Assembly (NCBI GenBank): GCA_004335835.1
Contig: RWJK01000251.1
Coordinates: 1-64,000, forward strand
Direction: 5' to 3'
DNA: 64,000 bases
Origin: Scenedesmus sp. ARA3
Taxonomy: Eukaryota; Chlorophyta; Chlorophyceae; Sphaeropleales; Scenedesmaceae
The position numbers and the translations under genes were made by a program. Shown here piece by piece: positions 1 to 9,782 of the stretch; position 1 is the first letter of the stretch; the number at the start of each line of letters is the position of its first letter. The notes beneath the pieces are model-generated. The model was not told the DNA's origin. It saw nothing but the letters and a program-made list of their open reading frames with translations, and ran no database searches.

Positions 1-910
1 TGCGGCAGATGCTGGCGCAGATGATCTCAGCAGCCAACATTGCACGCATTGAGCAGGTATGCTGCAGGCCTGCGACTGACGGCTGTGCAGTGCTGCTGGG
101 GGCAGCCTTGAGCAGCGCTTTGGGGTTCATGTTGACGTAGTTAGGCGGCAGAGTGGGCTGCGTGATTCGGCAAAACATCCAATGCCACGCGAGTGTCGTG
201 TGTTGGCCCGCAACACTGACACCTGCTGCTTCTGCTGCTGCCTCATTGGTCCTGTGTTGTCCTGCAGGCGCGCCACCACGGCGAGCTGCCCTCCCCGAGG
301 GGCCACCCCGGCACACACAGCACGGCGACGGGCAAGCAGGCGACAGGTGAGGCAGGGACAGGCACTGCCGCTGCTGCTATATGGCGGCATGCGCTGCTCA
401 CTTGCAAAACCCATTGCTGTGCTAGAGCAAATTATGCTGCACTGGCAGTCTGCGTAGGAGAAGAACAGCAGCTGTGTACTGCAGCCAACAGGATAAGTCT
501 GGCAGTGCTGGTCCCAGTAGACGCATGTGACTGCAGTCTGCTGTGCCTGATGTGCGGCCTGTGCTCTGCCACCTGCCCCTGCAGCAGGCAGCGCCGCCAA
601 GCCAGCCTTCCTCCACCACAAGGCAGCAGCCAAGGCAGCGCCCATGCCCGCCTCAGCGGCCAAGCCTGCCAAGGGCTGCTGGCTGGACGCGATGCGCTCC
701 CGCGCAGCACCCAAGCGCAAGGCCGCGGCAGCGCCAGCAGGCGAGGCGGCCGGCAGCGCCAAGCGCGCCGCAACAGACGGTGGCGGCGACGAGGCGGGCG
801 GCGGCGAGGGCAGCAAGCCTGGCGGGGCCCACAGCGTGCTGTACGCGTACAACGAGGGCTACACCAATGCGGTGAAGCGGCCCATGAAGGTGGCTGAGCT
901 GCTGCAGTGA
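1..910 (+). CDS. CTF18: CTF18, alternative clamp-loader large subunit, C-terminal end (5' truncated by window)
   Basis: CTF18 replaces RFC1 in the alternative clamp loader that acts in sister-chromatid cohesion and replication-checkpoint signalling in the nucleus. Three exons are visible: up to 56, 268-346 and 585-910, with matching phases at both junctions; the gene begins upstream of the window. The decisive sign is the C-terminus, YNEGYTNAVKRPMKVAELL, which matches the conserved last segment of CTF18 proteins; in yeast and human this tail binds the Dcc1-Ctf8 pair. The rest of the visible part is Lys/Ala-rich low-complexity sequence ahead of that tail, as is usual for the weakly conserved linker. 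A TGTAA motif at 1198-1202, the algal poly(A) signal, lies about 290 nt after the stop. The AAA+ core is outside the window, so the name rests on the tail alone. Confidence 0.72.
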
Positions 911-1515
911 GGGCCGGCAGGGCGCAGCAGCTGCTGCAGTGAGGGCCAGGGCGCAGCAGCTGCAGGGCTGAGGCCTCGCGAATGTGCACGCGCTCCTGCT
1001 GTGAGGTGCAGGTGTTTAATGATGCAGAGTTGTGGGCAAAACCTTGTGCTGTGTTGAAGTTGCATGTACAGCTGGCGGCTGTGGCACCGCCAAGCAGCTT
1101 CCGGCAACCCGTGGGCTGTTGACATGCGGCCCTGCCAGAGCCGTTGCGTGGTTGCTGCTGTGTACTGTGCATTTCGCATCATAAGAGACAGATGTGGTGT
1201 AAGTGTGTGACTCTCTGTGATGATGCCTTTGTGCCTCCGATAACAGCAACTTTATATTTGGATGTATGAGCAGGTGAATGCCATTTAATCCGGTGGAGAG
1301 CATTCTGGAAGGATTTTTAAGGGATTCGATTTTACCATGCTGGCCTGCACGGAGGGTCCAGGGTTTGGGGTCCCGCACAGCAAATCCTAGCCGCGACATA
1401 GTGCCACCTGCCATTGCTCCTTACTTCCTTGGTTTGTTCGTGGCATGAGTCTAGCATCAACTCGCAAACAGTTCCATTTAAGTTCTGTAACGTCACAAAT
1501 TCTGCCGAACACAGC
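911..1515. other. Intergenic: 3' region of CTF18 and 5' region of LRR gene
   Basis: No coding region is supported here. The first part is the 3' region of CTF18 and includes a near-duplicate of the bases around its stop codon (the string gggccaggg-cgcagcagctgc recurs within 40 bases). The second part is the presumed leader and promoter of the LRR gene. No TATA box or other element is clear. Confidence 0.5.
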
Positions 1516-3643
1516 ATGGCCGAGTTGCTGCAGATGCTGCGGCTCCTCCCAGCGCTCCGCAAGGCCCTGACACCGCGAGGCATCTGCATGTTGAGGTGCA
1601 CTTGCTCCGAGCTGCGAGACATGCGGGTGTCCTGGAGCGACCACAGCATCGACTTCCACCTGAAAACATCGGTCTCTGCTCTCTCCTGGCTGCACAAGAA
1701 CATCGCGTCCATGCGCCAAATCAGGCTTACGATAGGCATCAACTTGCCACGGGGGATGCTGCAGGACGTCATGAAGGGCAGCAGGTGAGCAGCAGCAGCA
1801 GCAGCAGCAGCAGGTGCACATGCTGCAGCAAGCTATGCATGGTGTTGCCGTGAAGAGGTCACCAAGTTGCTGTTGAGGCTGTGCCCCCTCAAATTTCTGC
1901 ACTGCTGTTGCAAAAGGGCCAGCGTACGCAGTTGTTCTGTGGGTTGAATGCGTCAAAGGTGCCATATCTGCAGCGTGTTGATGTGAGGTGCCAGCTCCAC
2001 AATCTGATCATATGTCTCTGATATCAGATGGCAACAGATGACCACAGTAGCATCTGTTGGGCCGAAGTAAAACACAAACACTCACACCTCACCATTACTG
2101 TTGGCATCACGTCTGTTTCCTGAAGACAGGAGCCCTGCATATGACAGAACTTCCTTATCGTTCCTGTCTTCCTTGCAGGAACCTGACCTGCCTCAGCATT
2201 AAGAGCAAGAAGCTGAAAGAGATGCCACCCTTGCCACCGCAGCTGCAACAGCTGGACCTGCGAGGCTGCTGCAAGCTGTGCAGCCTGCCAGCACTACCCG
2301 CTACACTGCTGCGACTGCTCAGCAGTGGTTATAAGCTAGACAATCTGCCGCAGCTGCCGCAGAGCCTGGTTGAGCTGGAGCTGACTGAATGCTATAGCCT
2401 GCAGCAGCTGCCGTTGCTGCCGGATGGCCTCAAGCGCCTGTCTCTGAAGAGCTGCACCAAGCTTTCGGTGGTGAGCAGTAAATGAATAGTCCGGCTGGCA
2501 TGCATGATCATGTGATGTGGCTAGCCTGTCAGCATGAATGGGCATCACATTTCTAGCAATGCAGGGAACTTCAGGGCCACATAACCACAGCCGGCAAGCA
2601 GGCTATGCACAGCAGCGCTCGCTTTTGCAATTCAAGTTGCAGCATTGCATCAGAGATCTGTGATGTGTGGATTTGTCTCAATCTCACCTCACCTGTCTAC
2701 TGGTGACACTGTCATGTATGCCTTGCAGCTGCCAGAGCTGCCTGTGTCGCTGACTCGCCTGGACTGCTCAGGCTGCCAGTCATTGCAGCAGCTGCCGCCA
2801 CTGGCACACACAGGCATCACCCAGTTAATCTGCAGTGGCTGTCCCTGGCACAAGGAGCTGCCAGACATGCCAAGCAGCCTGCAACAGCTGAACGCAGAGG
2901 GGCTTGAAAGCATCAGCACGCTACCCAAGCTGCCTGCAGAGAGGCTGAAGGTGCTGCATATCTCCATGACACGCATCAGTGAGCTGCCTGGTTCACTGCC
3001 GGACCTTGAGGAGCTGCACTGCGGCTTTACACAAATTCGGCAGCTGCCTGCGCTGCCAAGCTGCCTGACCTTAAACGTGGACGGCTGTGTGTCGCTGAAG
3101 CAGCTGCCGCTGCAGTTGCCGCCAAAGCTGCTGCGGCTGGTCGCCAGGTACTGCAGTGGTCTGCTGCTAGAGCAGCTGCCTACTGGCCTCATGTATTTGG
3201 ACCTCAACGGGTGCAGCGAGCTGCAGCAGCTACCGGCGCACCTGCCGGCGCAGCTTCAGACTTTGAAAGTCAGCAGCTGCAGCGCCCTCCAGCAGCTACC
3301 AGAGCAGCTGCCTGCTGGCCTCATGTATATGGACTGCAGCGAATGCAGCGAGCTGCAGCAGCTGCCAAAGCAGCTGCCTGCTGGCCTTGTGTATCTCGAC
3401 TGCAGCGATTGCAGCGAGCTGCAGCAGCTGCCGGCGCAGCTGCCGCCGCAGCTCAGGACTTTGAATCTCAAATACTGCACAGCCCTTAAGCAGCTGCCAG
3501 AGCTGCCACTCACTCTGCAGTCGCTAAAGTGTAAGGGCTGCCGCAGCCTGCGGCAGCGGCCCAAGCTGGCCAAGTGTAGAGTGCGCAAAGTGTCACTAAA
3601 GGAGTGTGATGCGCTGCCTGGGTTCAAGAGGGCCCGCGAGTGA
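1516..3643 (+). CDS. Leucine-rich repeat protein with bacterial-style LPxLPxxL repeats
   Basis: Predicted 491-residue protein from exons 1516-1784, 2179-2470 and 2729-3643; phases agree at both introns and each intron has good GT/AG borders. The first ~90 residues are non-repetitive, with a weakly F-box-like stretch around LTPRGICMLRCTCSELRDM. After that come about 18 repeats of 20-22 residues with the pattern LPxLPxxLxxLxxxxCxxLQQ. This spacing is the short type known from bacterial YopM/IpaH proteins rather than the 24-residue plant type. Neighbouring repeats at 3180-3450 are almost identical at DNA level, so the array is probably expanding and contracting. No signal peptide, membrane segment or kinase domain is seen. 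The ATG at 1516 was chosen because it starts a hydrophobic/helical N-terminus; an in-frame ATG lies upstream at 1414. The binding partner cannot be told from sequence. Family assignment is safe, function is not. Confidence 0.8.
1788..1812. repeat. (AGC)n microsatellite in LRR intron 1
   Basis: About eight AGC units follow the first donor site of the LRR gene directly. It is one of many CAG-class tracts in this window. Confidence 0.9.
3175..3450 (+). repeat. Near-identical ~66-bp coding repeats of the LRR array
   Basis: Four successive units encode LPxxLPAGLMYxDxxxCSELQQ-like repeats. They share long identical stretches, such as the phrase ctgctggcctcatgtat and the phrase gcagcgagctgcagcagct. 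This indicates recent unit duplication inside the exon. Confidence 0.75.
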
Positions 3644-5127
3644 GGCTGCGAGCGCGGAGAAGGGAGGTGTGGGCACTAGGCCAGGGCGGATGCGGCGTGT
3701 GGGTCGTGAAGCATGTCTTGCATTGCACTATTTTGGTCTGCAGTGCATGGTGGTGCATGACGGCCATAAGTGCACTTGGCCAGGGTGGATGTGGTCGCAT
3801 ATGTGCTGCTGCACTCCTTGCATTGCGCAACCCTTGATGAAATCAGCGGGGGGTGCAGTGCAGTAATGGGGCGGTTTGTTTGCTGCGCGGTGCCACAGTG
3901 TGCAAAGGCGCTGTGGTGTGTTGCGGGCATTGTTGTGGGCGGGTTGCGCTTGTCTAGGGGTGCATGTTGCGGTGTGGGTGCTGCTATGTACTGTGCATTG
4001 CGCTCTCCTGGGGATGCACTGCATTCTGGGCGTCGTCCGTGCCAGTGGATTGATGTGTGCCTGTCTAGGTGGTCCATGTGAGAGGCTGCACTGCGTGTGA
4101 CTGAACCCTGTGTGAAGTGTTTTTGCTAATCAGGCTGAGCCTGGGCCAGATGTTGCAGTGTGGCCCAGATCCGGGCTGCTGCAGCATACCTTGCTGTGAG
4201 CACCTGCGGCGATGCAGTGCACTGCCAGGCCGGGTCACTTGTCGTGTGTACGACACGTCACGAGCCATGGCATCGCCGCTGCTGTTGCAGCCTGCCAGTG
4301 CAGTCGTGTCAGTGCTGCCCAAGACAGATGACAGTTGGTTCGTGTCTAGCGCTGTGGTGACCGCCGTTCTGTATGCAGGCGATCATGCTGCTCAGCTCAC
4401 ATCGCGCTCTAGCGCTAGCTGTGTGTTTGTGCAGTTGCTGTTGAGCCAGTCTGCTGCTCATCACCGCGCTCTGCAGCCTGCTGAGCTCAGCTGTGTCTCA
4501 TATGTACCCAAGACAAAGCTTTATCACATTCAAAGAGAGTCTGTTCGGCACAGTGATAATTCAACGTGGCAGTGACGTGGTGCTCATCTCCTATTGGACC
4601 AGTTTAAAACCATCTTATAAGCAATGAACATGGCACACTTGTAGCGTCACATGTAATGAACATGTCACGGTGTTACATGTTCCAATGATGATGTAGCAAG
4701 GACACCTGTGTGCGAAACAAAAAAAACCGTGCACTAGCCAGGCATGGCACACCGTGTGCAGGCCCCAGGCTGCACTGTGGGCGCTTGCCGAACTTTGCCT
4801 TGTGCTGCAACACATTTTATAAAACAGCACTGCATGCATTCCGACACGCTGTCCTGCGCACCATTTCCCCCTCGGGAACACACATGGTCGACACAGGTAG
4901 CACTGCATGCCACTGAACGCCACATGATGTGTTGTCGCGGACAACTTCCAAATCCCGTCACTGTCACACCACTGCCACATGCACAACAGTGCCCGTGGTT
5001 GCCACAAACCAAAAAGCAGATGATGGCCTGTTCAAGTGCCTGCCTCTGACAGCAGCTGACAGCTGCACAGTGGGCATCATTGCCACATGGCACGCCTGGC
5101 TAGGCCATGTATCGGTAAAACCACCAC

Positions 5128-5158
<31 letters not shown>

Positions 5159-6463
5159 CTGTTGTGACAACGGCGCTGGGATACACTGCACCGGCATAGG
5201 GCCAGCAGCCAAGATCAAGTGGCAGCGTGCACGATGCCATCCACATTGCAGCGTGCAGAGCACTTGTTCATCCACTGTGATATACACGTGGTGTAGGGCA
5301 TCCTCAGTACATCAACTCAGAGCAGCTCCGTCACAAAGCAAAAAGTGGCATTCACTCCTGATGCATCTGTTCAGCCACTTATCTTGCACAGCCAAGCAAC
5401 CAACAGAGAAGCATGCTATCTGCGTGCCGTGGCCCATACAAAAACGAGCTGGCGCCAGCAACAGGTCCCTGGCTGAGTCAGCAGTTGTCCTCATGTACAC
5501 TCAAGCAATTGTGGCTGGCAGGTATGCCCTCTCCACAGATGCTACAAATGCACCCAATGTACGCATTGTGGCACTTTTGAGAACAAGCCTCCAAACATCA
5601 ACTCAGCAGCACGATCTAGCACAAATTAATGACATGAGTTTCGCATGTTGTGAGAACACGCATGCCAAACATGCCAGTGCACCCACCTCCCGGCATCTGC
5701 TAACTCCAGAACCTGCAGGACACCATTTGTTCTTGCAACAGCATCATGCCACTCAAATACACGCGTCTGCGCAGGTCAACACAGGCCCACAAGGTGACGT
5801 CACATTTGCCGCCACTGCGGCCACCTCAAAAAACCTTGCTCCGCCTGCAACAGCCAACTGCATGCTGATACTTGTCGACCCCAGAACATACCAAAGCAGC
5901 TGCCAGCAGCACGTTGTTGCAGCGACTGCCTAGAATGAGGCGCCGAGAGCACTGCCAGCATGCACCGGCAGGCCCCAGCGTCACGCAAAAACTGGCCGGC
6001 ACACGCGTGCGGCTTCAGTCTGTTGTACACCAAGCACAATCACGCCACTCACAGCTACTGCACAAGCAGCTGACGCGCTGCCTTATTACTGTGCATACAA
6101 GGCAAGATATATCGCACTCCCTCCTGGGCCCTGCCCTGACTCAATGCAAGTATACCCCACAGCTCAACCCGACAAATGCGCTTGATGTGCACAATGCGTG
6201 ACATGAAGCCCGCTGCTGCTAGTAGTGTACATGGCGCTCACTGAACCTGCAACAGTACAAAGCGATATAGTGCCCAGTGAACCAGGCACGCTCAAGCCGC
6301 TAGTCATCAACCAGCAGCATGTTAGTGATGCGATGAGCTCTAATGCAGCCTGCCTCCCGCATTAAACATTCTCCTTGATACACCCTGCTGCTCGCTCCAG
6401 TGCCTGTGTGCAGCTGCAGCTGCCTGCACCTGCCATGCTGCCGGCGCGCGCGCAGCCGCCGGC
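3644..6463. other. 2.8-kb convergent intergenic region
   Basis: This lies between the 3' ends of the LRR gene (+) and the small plastid-type gene (-). It is poorer in GC than the genes. The first 300 bases contain loosely repeated T/G-rich phrases (ccagggtggatg, cattgcgca). A (CAG)n tract is at 5131-5158. An uninterrupted frame of 334 codons on the + strand (4929-5933) has amino-acid composition and motifs I cannot link to any family, and its codon pattern does not look like that of the neighbouring genes. I do not call it a gene. Confidence 0.5.
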
Positions 6464-7133
6464 TCACACGATGTCCTCCCAGCGCATGGGCTCGTTGTGG
6501 TGCAGCTCCTCCATCTGCTGCTTGCGCTCCTGGCTCAGCTTCAGCGCGTACAGCTGCGGGTTGCTGGCAGCAGAGCTGCTGAACTGCGCCACCTGCAAGC
6601 AGGCCGCCACAAGCAGCCAGCAGCCAGCAGGTGAGCCTCGCAACACAGGTTTGACTGTGGATTTGCACGGGGAGAGCATGCAACTGCCACCCTGACAACC
6701 ATGGCCGTGCGCCATAGTAAAACAACTGCTGGGGAGCACTAGCCAGCTAGCAGAGACACGCATTATGAGTAAACAGCGACAGCATGCACACAATTGCCAG
6801 ATAAAGTAATGATAGCTGTTCAGCCAACACTTCAAACACTCGTCACATCTGTGACACAAATGCATGGTTGCCAGGAGCCAAAGTCACCAGCTGCAACGCC
6901 TGGCTCACCTGATCCTTCAGGTTGAGGTCCTCCATGTCTGTGTTGAGCAGCAGCTTGGGTGGCGTGTACATTGTGCTGCTGCGAGGTCCTGTACGATACT
7001 TGGCTGCCGCCCGAGCATATCTCTGCGCGGCAGTCTCCACGGAGGAAGCCATAACCCTGACCTGCCTGCTACTCCTCATGCTGGCTGCCTTTGCAACCCT
7101 GGCCTTTGTTGCTCTCTGAACTGTCACGGTCAT
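6464..7133 (-). CDS. Small unrecognised protein, predicted plastid-targeted
   Basis: Two exons, 6909-7133 and 6464-6592 (read on the minus strand), join in phase 0 and encode about 117 residues. The N-terminus (MTVTVQRATKARVAKAASMR and the following ~10 residues) is rich in Ala, Ser, Arg and Val and free of acidic residues, which is typical of chlorophyte plastid transit peptides; cleavage near VRVMA is plausible. The mature part of about 85 residues has a TPPKLLLNTD segment, then a charged helical stretch (QLYALKLSQERKQQMEEL) and ends in MRWEDIV. No transmembrane segment or cofactor motif is seen. The start at 7133 was chosen because the transit-like stretch begins there; another in-frame ATG lies at 7184. 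I do not recognise the family. A thylakoid-complex accessory protein would fit the size but is only a guess. Confidence 0.6.
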
Positions 7134-8073
7134 GTTGGTAGACGTATACATCACTTGTTTGCTAACCTCGACCAGTGTGTACAATCGTTGTGCGCCTGTG
7201 GTGGGCTGCTTTCAGCAGAGGGACGTGGAGACAACTAGTGGTCGCAGGAAACTTATCGTCAATTGCAGCGTAAAAGTGTTGGTGTGTGCCGCGGTGCACT
7301 CCTACTTGCTGGCGTTGTGGTAGTAGGAACGTCACAGCAGGGGTCAGGGTCTCACCACCCTGTGGGCTGACTAGATGCAGTCAGTGACTCTCGCGCTGCA
7401 GTGCGTGCGAGCGTACTGTTTTTCCGGCTGTACCGAAACGTGTGTTTGCCGGCCAGCCTGGCAGTCCAGGCTGCTCACCACCAAAAGGGGTTGAAACTCT
7501 GGCAAACTTGGCAAACTGGAAAATTGTGAGTTACTGTAAGCATACAGGAACAACTAGGGACGCTATGTACACCATAGACACATAACAGCAAAACAAGCAT
7601 ACACCACAAATGCCAGCTGCCAGCTGTGGCTGCTGAAGCCCCCGGGGGGCCACTTTAGGAGGAATGTGTGCGGGTTGTCACACACGGGTGGTGTGCTTCA
7701 TGCAAGACACCCTCAGGCTGCTGCAGTTTATGCGCCAAGCTAAACACAGGTGAATGCTTGTGTCAAGCACATTGTTCAAGCTTGGCATGGCCACAGCAGT
7801 GCGTAGTCTGCTGTCTGCCTGGGACAGGCCAATCGCCAACTGCAACGACCTGCACAGGATGCTACCGGCCCGAAGACGGTATCCTATGTGCTCGCATTGC
7901 GTCATCGGCATGCTGGCAGGCACCAGCACCACCTTCCAACGCGGTTGGATCACACGCTCGCGTGCAAGGGATGACTATGTGTAACAACCAATGTGTGCCG
8001 GCAGCTGTGGGCTGCACACCTGGCAAGGCGTGTCACCTGTCGGCCCCTGTGCAGCCTGCAAGGCTGCTCTCCA
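7134..8073. other. Intergenic between two minus-strand genes
   Basis: This should hold the promoter and leader of the small plastid-type gene and the 3' region of the alpha/beta hydrolase. No open frame with recognisable content, RNA gene or clear promoter motif is visible. Confidence 0.45.
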
Positions 8074-9379
8074 TCACAGCCTCGGCCGCTGCTGCTGTTG
8101 CCGGAAGAATGCTGCCGCGATGTCAGCGATCAGGCGCGGCTGCTCCAGCGGCCCAAAGTGTGACACGCCAGGCACCTCCACCAGCCTGGCTGACGGCAGG
8201 CTGGCCGCCAGCTCAGCATTCAGCACCGCCAGCACTGCATGCAGCGACGACCCTGCATCTGTGCTTGAACCACTGCTGCTAGTGTTGCTGCTGCTGCTGC
8301 TGCTTGGTGTGGCAGAGCTCGCTCCAGCCACCGCGTGCTGTCCACGCCTTGCTGTGTGTGTCAGCAGCCACTGCCTCACTGCTGCGTGCGTCTTGAAGGA
8401 GGCCGCGATGCTGACTGGGCTGCCCGCCACCAGCATCAGCAGCGGGCAGCTGCTGCCTGCCAGTGGCACTGCCGGTGGGGGGTCCAGTGCCCGGTAGTAT
8501 GCCGCCTCCACACTAGGCGCACACACCAGCTCCACCTGCTGCTCCACCTGCTGCTGCTGCTGCTGCTGCACCTGCAGCTCCACCTGCTGCTGCTGTTCGT
8601 GCCAGTGGCTCTGCTCGCTTGGTATAAATGTTTCTGGCTGCTGCTGTTGCTGCCGCCGCACCGGCCGCGTACCGTGCTGCACGAACAGCCGCGCTGCCTC
8701 AGGGTGCATGCCAGCCAAGGGCGGCTTCTGGCTGAGGCGCGCCAGCGCGTCAGCACTGCTGGCGAACAGTGCGCGCCTGCGCAGCGCCATGGCTGCCAGG
8801 CTGGGCCCTGCTGTGGCTATGGCGCCGCTGTCCCTGGCTTCGCGCATGAAGGCGTGGCTGGCGGGGCTGGCGGCCACAGCCTCAAAGCTGACGATGGCGC
8901 TGAACAGCCCCGGGGACCTGCGGCCAGAGGAGCAACGTGTTGCGGGCGGGGGCAGGCAGGACAGGCAATGGTACCCGGCACTACATGCAATGCATGCAGT
9001 CAATAAGCACGGCTGCCTTCAGCCAAACAGCTTCGATTTGGGTGCCGTGTACATTGGCTGCTGCAGTGATTGACAGCCACCTGCATGCTGCGCACCTGCT
9101 GCTGGCTATGATGGCAAACGCGCCCCCAGCGGAGTGCCCAAAGCAGAGGCATCCCCGCATGCCAGCGGCGTCCACTGCGCCTGTCAGGTACTCAGCCACT
9201 GCAGGCACTGTGTACTGTGGCAGGGTCATGCCTGCTGCTGTCCCATGACCAGGGAAGTCCAGCAAGTAGCAGTCGAACTGCTGCTTCAAGGCTGCAGCAA
9301 GCGGCGTGTACGCAAGGCCATGGAAACCGGTTGCATGTAGTAGAAGTAACTTGGGTCCAGTTCCACCTAATCTTTGCAT
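8074..9379 (-). CDS. Alpha/beta-hydrolase fold protein (AB hydrolase-1 type)
   Basis: Exons 9096-9379 and 8074-8917 join in frame (AG|G) to give about 375 residues. Strand order fits an alpha/beta hydrolase. The oxyanion-side LLLLHATGFHG is near residue 15, DFPGHG near 41, and the nucleophile elbow GHSAGG has the catalytic Ser near 83. A C-terminal VPGVSHFGPLEQP supplies the catalytic His. The acid residue of the triad is not obvious: the strand that usually ends in Asp reads LLMLVAGSPVS. Between cap and C-terminal strands there is a long Gln/Ser-rich insert, with two further Ser/Thr runs. No signal peptide is visible. The ATG at 9379 gives a sensible short N-terminus before the first strand, but an upstream exon cannot be excluded. 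The substrate is unknown; many relatives are esterases or lipases. It diverges from the STPG-repeat gene across about 400 bp. Confidence 0.82.
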
Positions 9380-9782
9380 GTTGCGTCAGCAGGGGGATCA
9401 GTAGCTTGGACGACAGCAACTGATGACAGCAGCCTTGTTTGGTTGCTCCGGTGCAGACCAATGCTCATGACTCCAGAAAACACCATAGTTCTGCGAATTG
9501 GCGCTCAATTCGTTGCGGACTTGATCGTTAAAACGGCGAAACGGGACAGAACCGTTCCCACCAAACAAGGGTTTGTCACTGACACCCCTGTGCAGATTGC
9601 AGCATCTCAGCGGGCGAACTGCAATAATACAGTCTGCAAAGTATTATCTTGCTGTAATGGCGCGCACTAGGACATCCTGTGGCGTACAACACTTCGGGCG
9701 AGCTGTGGACATGTTCAGCAGCTGGTATGTTCATAAGTCAGCTGGCCTGGCAAGCAATTGAGGAAGCTAGAAATCCACTATG
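9380..9782. promoter_or_regulatory. Divergent promoter region, hydrolase / STPG-repeat gene
   Basis: These 403 bases separate the start codons of two divergent genes. The stretch 9480-9620 is less GC-rich than its surroundings and holds a short open frame that I do not consider coding. No TATA box is evident. Confidence 0.4.

Noticed and set aside
127..852. Long antisense frames over the CTF18 exons and similar mirror frames over other genes
   Set aside because: GC-rich coding regions with CAG/CTG bias give open mirror frames; none shows family motifs or sensible splice structure.
3644..4100. T/G-rich repeats after the LRR gene as a transposon end
   Set aside because: The repeated phrases are short and scattered, with no inverted repeats or target duplication.
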